From Thermotogae bacterium (GTDB taxonomy: Bacteria > Hydrothermota > Hydrothermia > LBFQ01): 37,594 nucleotides of DNA. Below are positions 36,701 to 37,594 of this stretch, one piece after another. The stretch spans positions 1 through 37,594 of the forward strand of contig JAADDJ010000046.1 of assembly GCA_013153965.1 (NCBI GenBank), given 5' to 3'. The translations under genes and the position numbers were made by a program. The notes under the pieces were generated by a model that did not search any database, had not been told where the DNA came from, and worked only from the letters and a program-made list of their open reading frames with translations. How positions within the stretch are numbered: the first letter of the stretch is position 1; the number at the start of each line of letters is the position of its first letter.

Positions 36701-37594
36701 ATGGCCAAGAGACCGAGGCAGCACTGGGGGTCCCGTATCGGCGCAGTCCTAGCCACCGCCGGCAACGCCGTGGGTCTCGGAAACCTCCTGCGATTCCCCT
36801 CCAAGGTGGCCCTGTACGGCGGAGGAGCCTTCATCATCCCCTATCTGATCTCCCTCGCCCTCCTCGGACTTCCCCTGATGTGGATAGAGTGGATGGCGGG
36901 AAGGTACGGCGGAGCGAGGGGGCACGGCTCAACCGTCGGTATAATCGGCACGCTCTTCAAATCCTACAGGGCGAGGGTCATAGGGCGTCTCATAGGAGTC
37001 ATAGGTGTGGCCGCCCCCGTCCTCATCATCATGTACTACATATACATAGAGTCTTGGACGCTCGGCTTCTCCCTGAGTGCCCTATTCGGATGGCTCCCCA
37101 AACCCATCCCGACGGCCGACACGGCCGAGGCCCTCAGGCCCTTCGGAGCCTTCCTGCAGGAATACACCCGTCCGACCCTCTTCGCGTACATCGTCTTCTG
37201 GATAACGGTCATCCTCAACTGGTACGTCCTTCAGAGGGGAGTGCGCTACGGCATAGAGGTTCTGGCGAAGTACGGCATGCCCCTCCTCATAGTCATGGCC
37301 ATCTTCTTGGCCATAGTGATATTCTTCTCCAAGGGGCCGAACGAGCATTGGAGCGCCCTCAAGGGGTTGGAGTTCATCTGGAAGCCGGATTTCTCCAAGA
37401 TTCTGAACGGAAGGGTTTGGGTGGAGGCGGCAGGTCAGATATTCTTCACCCTATCGTTGGGGATGGGGGCCATAGCCACCTACGCCTCCTACGTTAAGGA
37501 GAAGGACGACGTCGTCGTGACGGGAATGGCGACGGCGAGTACCAACGAGTTCGTGGAGGTGGTCTTGGGCTCCTCCATAGCCATACCGGCCGCC
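36701..37594 (+). CDS. Neurotransmitter:sodium symporter (NSS/LeuT) family transporter, partial
   Basis: The first 298 codons of a sodium-coupled amino-acid-type transporter; the full family length is about 450-500, so the gene runs off the window. The family opening is clear: HWGSRIGAVLATAGNAVGLG, then NLLRFPSKVALYGGGAFIIP, the broken helix 1 that binds substrate and sodium. GLPLMWIEWMAGRYG follows, then several hydrophobic helices (VAAPVLIIMYYIYIESW, LFAYIVFWITVILNWYVLQ, PLLIVMAIFLAIVIFFS). FFTLSLGMGAIATYASY matches helix 6, with the binding-site Ser/Gly pattern, and ASTNEFVEV resembles the helix 7 region. The substrate cannot be read. With the M1 peptidase and proline dehydrogenase upstream, amino-acid uptake is likely. 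The start is fixed by the -10 box. Confidence 0.92.
   Translation, partial: MAKRPRQHWGSRIGAVLATAGNAVGLGNLLRFPSKVALYGGGAFIIPYLISLALLGLPLMWIEWMAGRYGGARGHGSTVGIIGTLFKSYRARVIGRLIGVIGVAAPVLIIMYYIYIESWTLGFSLSALFGWLPKPIPTADTAEALRPFGAFLQEYTRPTLFAYIVFWITVILNWYVLQRGVRYGIEVLAKYGMPLLIVMAIFLAIVIFFSKGPNEHWSALKGLEFIWKPDFSKILNGRVWVEAAGQIFFTLSLGMGAIATYASYVKEKDDVVVTGMATASTNEFVEVVLGSSIAIPAA

Noticed and set aside
1-37594. Mobile elements, phage genes, CRISPR arrays or genomic islands
   Set aside because: No transposase, integrase, inverted terminal repeats, direct repeats with spacers or shift in base composition were seen; gene content is housekeeping and envelope.

Overview
The window comes from a GC-rich, tightly packed bacterial chromosome. 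The bacterial signs are RF1 with PxT and GGQ motifs, RsmH, RodA, PurL and a bacterial-type AspRS with a GAD insertion. A diderm envelope is indicated by a TonB-dependent receptor, two further outer-membrane-type proteins, a LolC/E-type permease and six predicted lipoproteins. Heavy use of AGG/AGA for Arg and ATA for Ile, together with an archaeal-type HerA, a geranylgeranyl-reductase-family flavoenzyme and a 2-oxoacid:ferredoxin oxidoreductase subunit, suggests a thermophilic anaerobe. A C-terminal sorting-like domain on an M1 peptidase fits the FCB-related candidate lineages (for example WOR-3/Hydrothermae). That placement is inference, not proof.

Layout: end of a probable methylmalonyl-CoA mutase; aspS; tRNA-Ser(GCT); two small unknown proteins, one extremely acidic and Trp-rich; a TonB receptor (1-3993). 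Minus strand 3973-9200: PLD-fold protein, an EtfD/HdrD-like membrane Fe-S protein, a lipoprotein and pyrimidine-nucleoside phosphorylase. Plus strand 9253-14004: an archaeo-eukaryotic release-factor-like protein coupled to prfA, two lipoproteins and a DEDDh exonuclease. Then a geranylgeranyl-reductase-like gene with a companion (minus), divergent from korB (plus), and a bidirectional terminator. Minus strand 17122-24598: thiol oxidoreductase, rodA, herA, lipoprotein, ribF, purL, lipoprotein. Plus 24700-25940: LPP20-like protein and NYN nuclease. Minus 25937-32632: ftsL-like, rsmH, barrel protein, RNase II/R, outer-membrane protein, flavin reductase, LolC/E permease, cupin. Plus 32664-end: M1 peptidase, proline dehydrogenase, beta-propeller lipoprotein, tRNA-Ala(GGC) and the start of an NSS transporter. 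No insertion sequence, prophage, CRISPR array or intergenic gap over 300 bases was seen.

The most striking signal is in gene expression. Nearly every transcription-unit head has a TANAAT-type -10 hexamer ending 6-8 nt before its start codon (20 of 23 cases), so the mRNA should begin at or next to the start codon (leaderless), including at TTG and GTG codons. Most non-head genes start at ATGA overlaps or within a few bases of the upstream stop, suggesting translational coupling. This rule re-dates several starts. In the same window an eRF1-like protein without a GGQ motif sits 4 nt upstream of prfA, and several exported proteins carry very short signal peptides with no basic residue.
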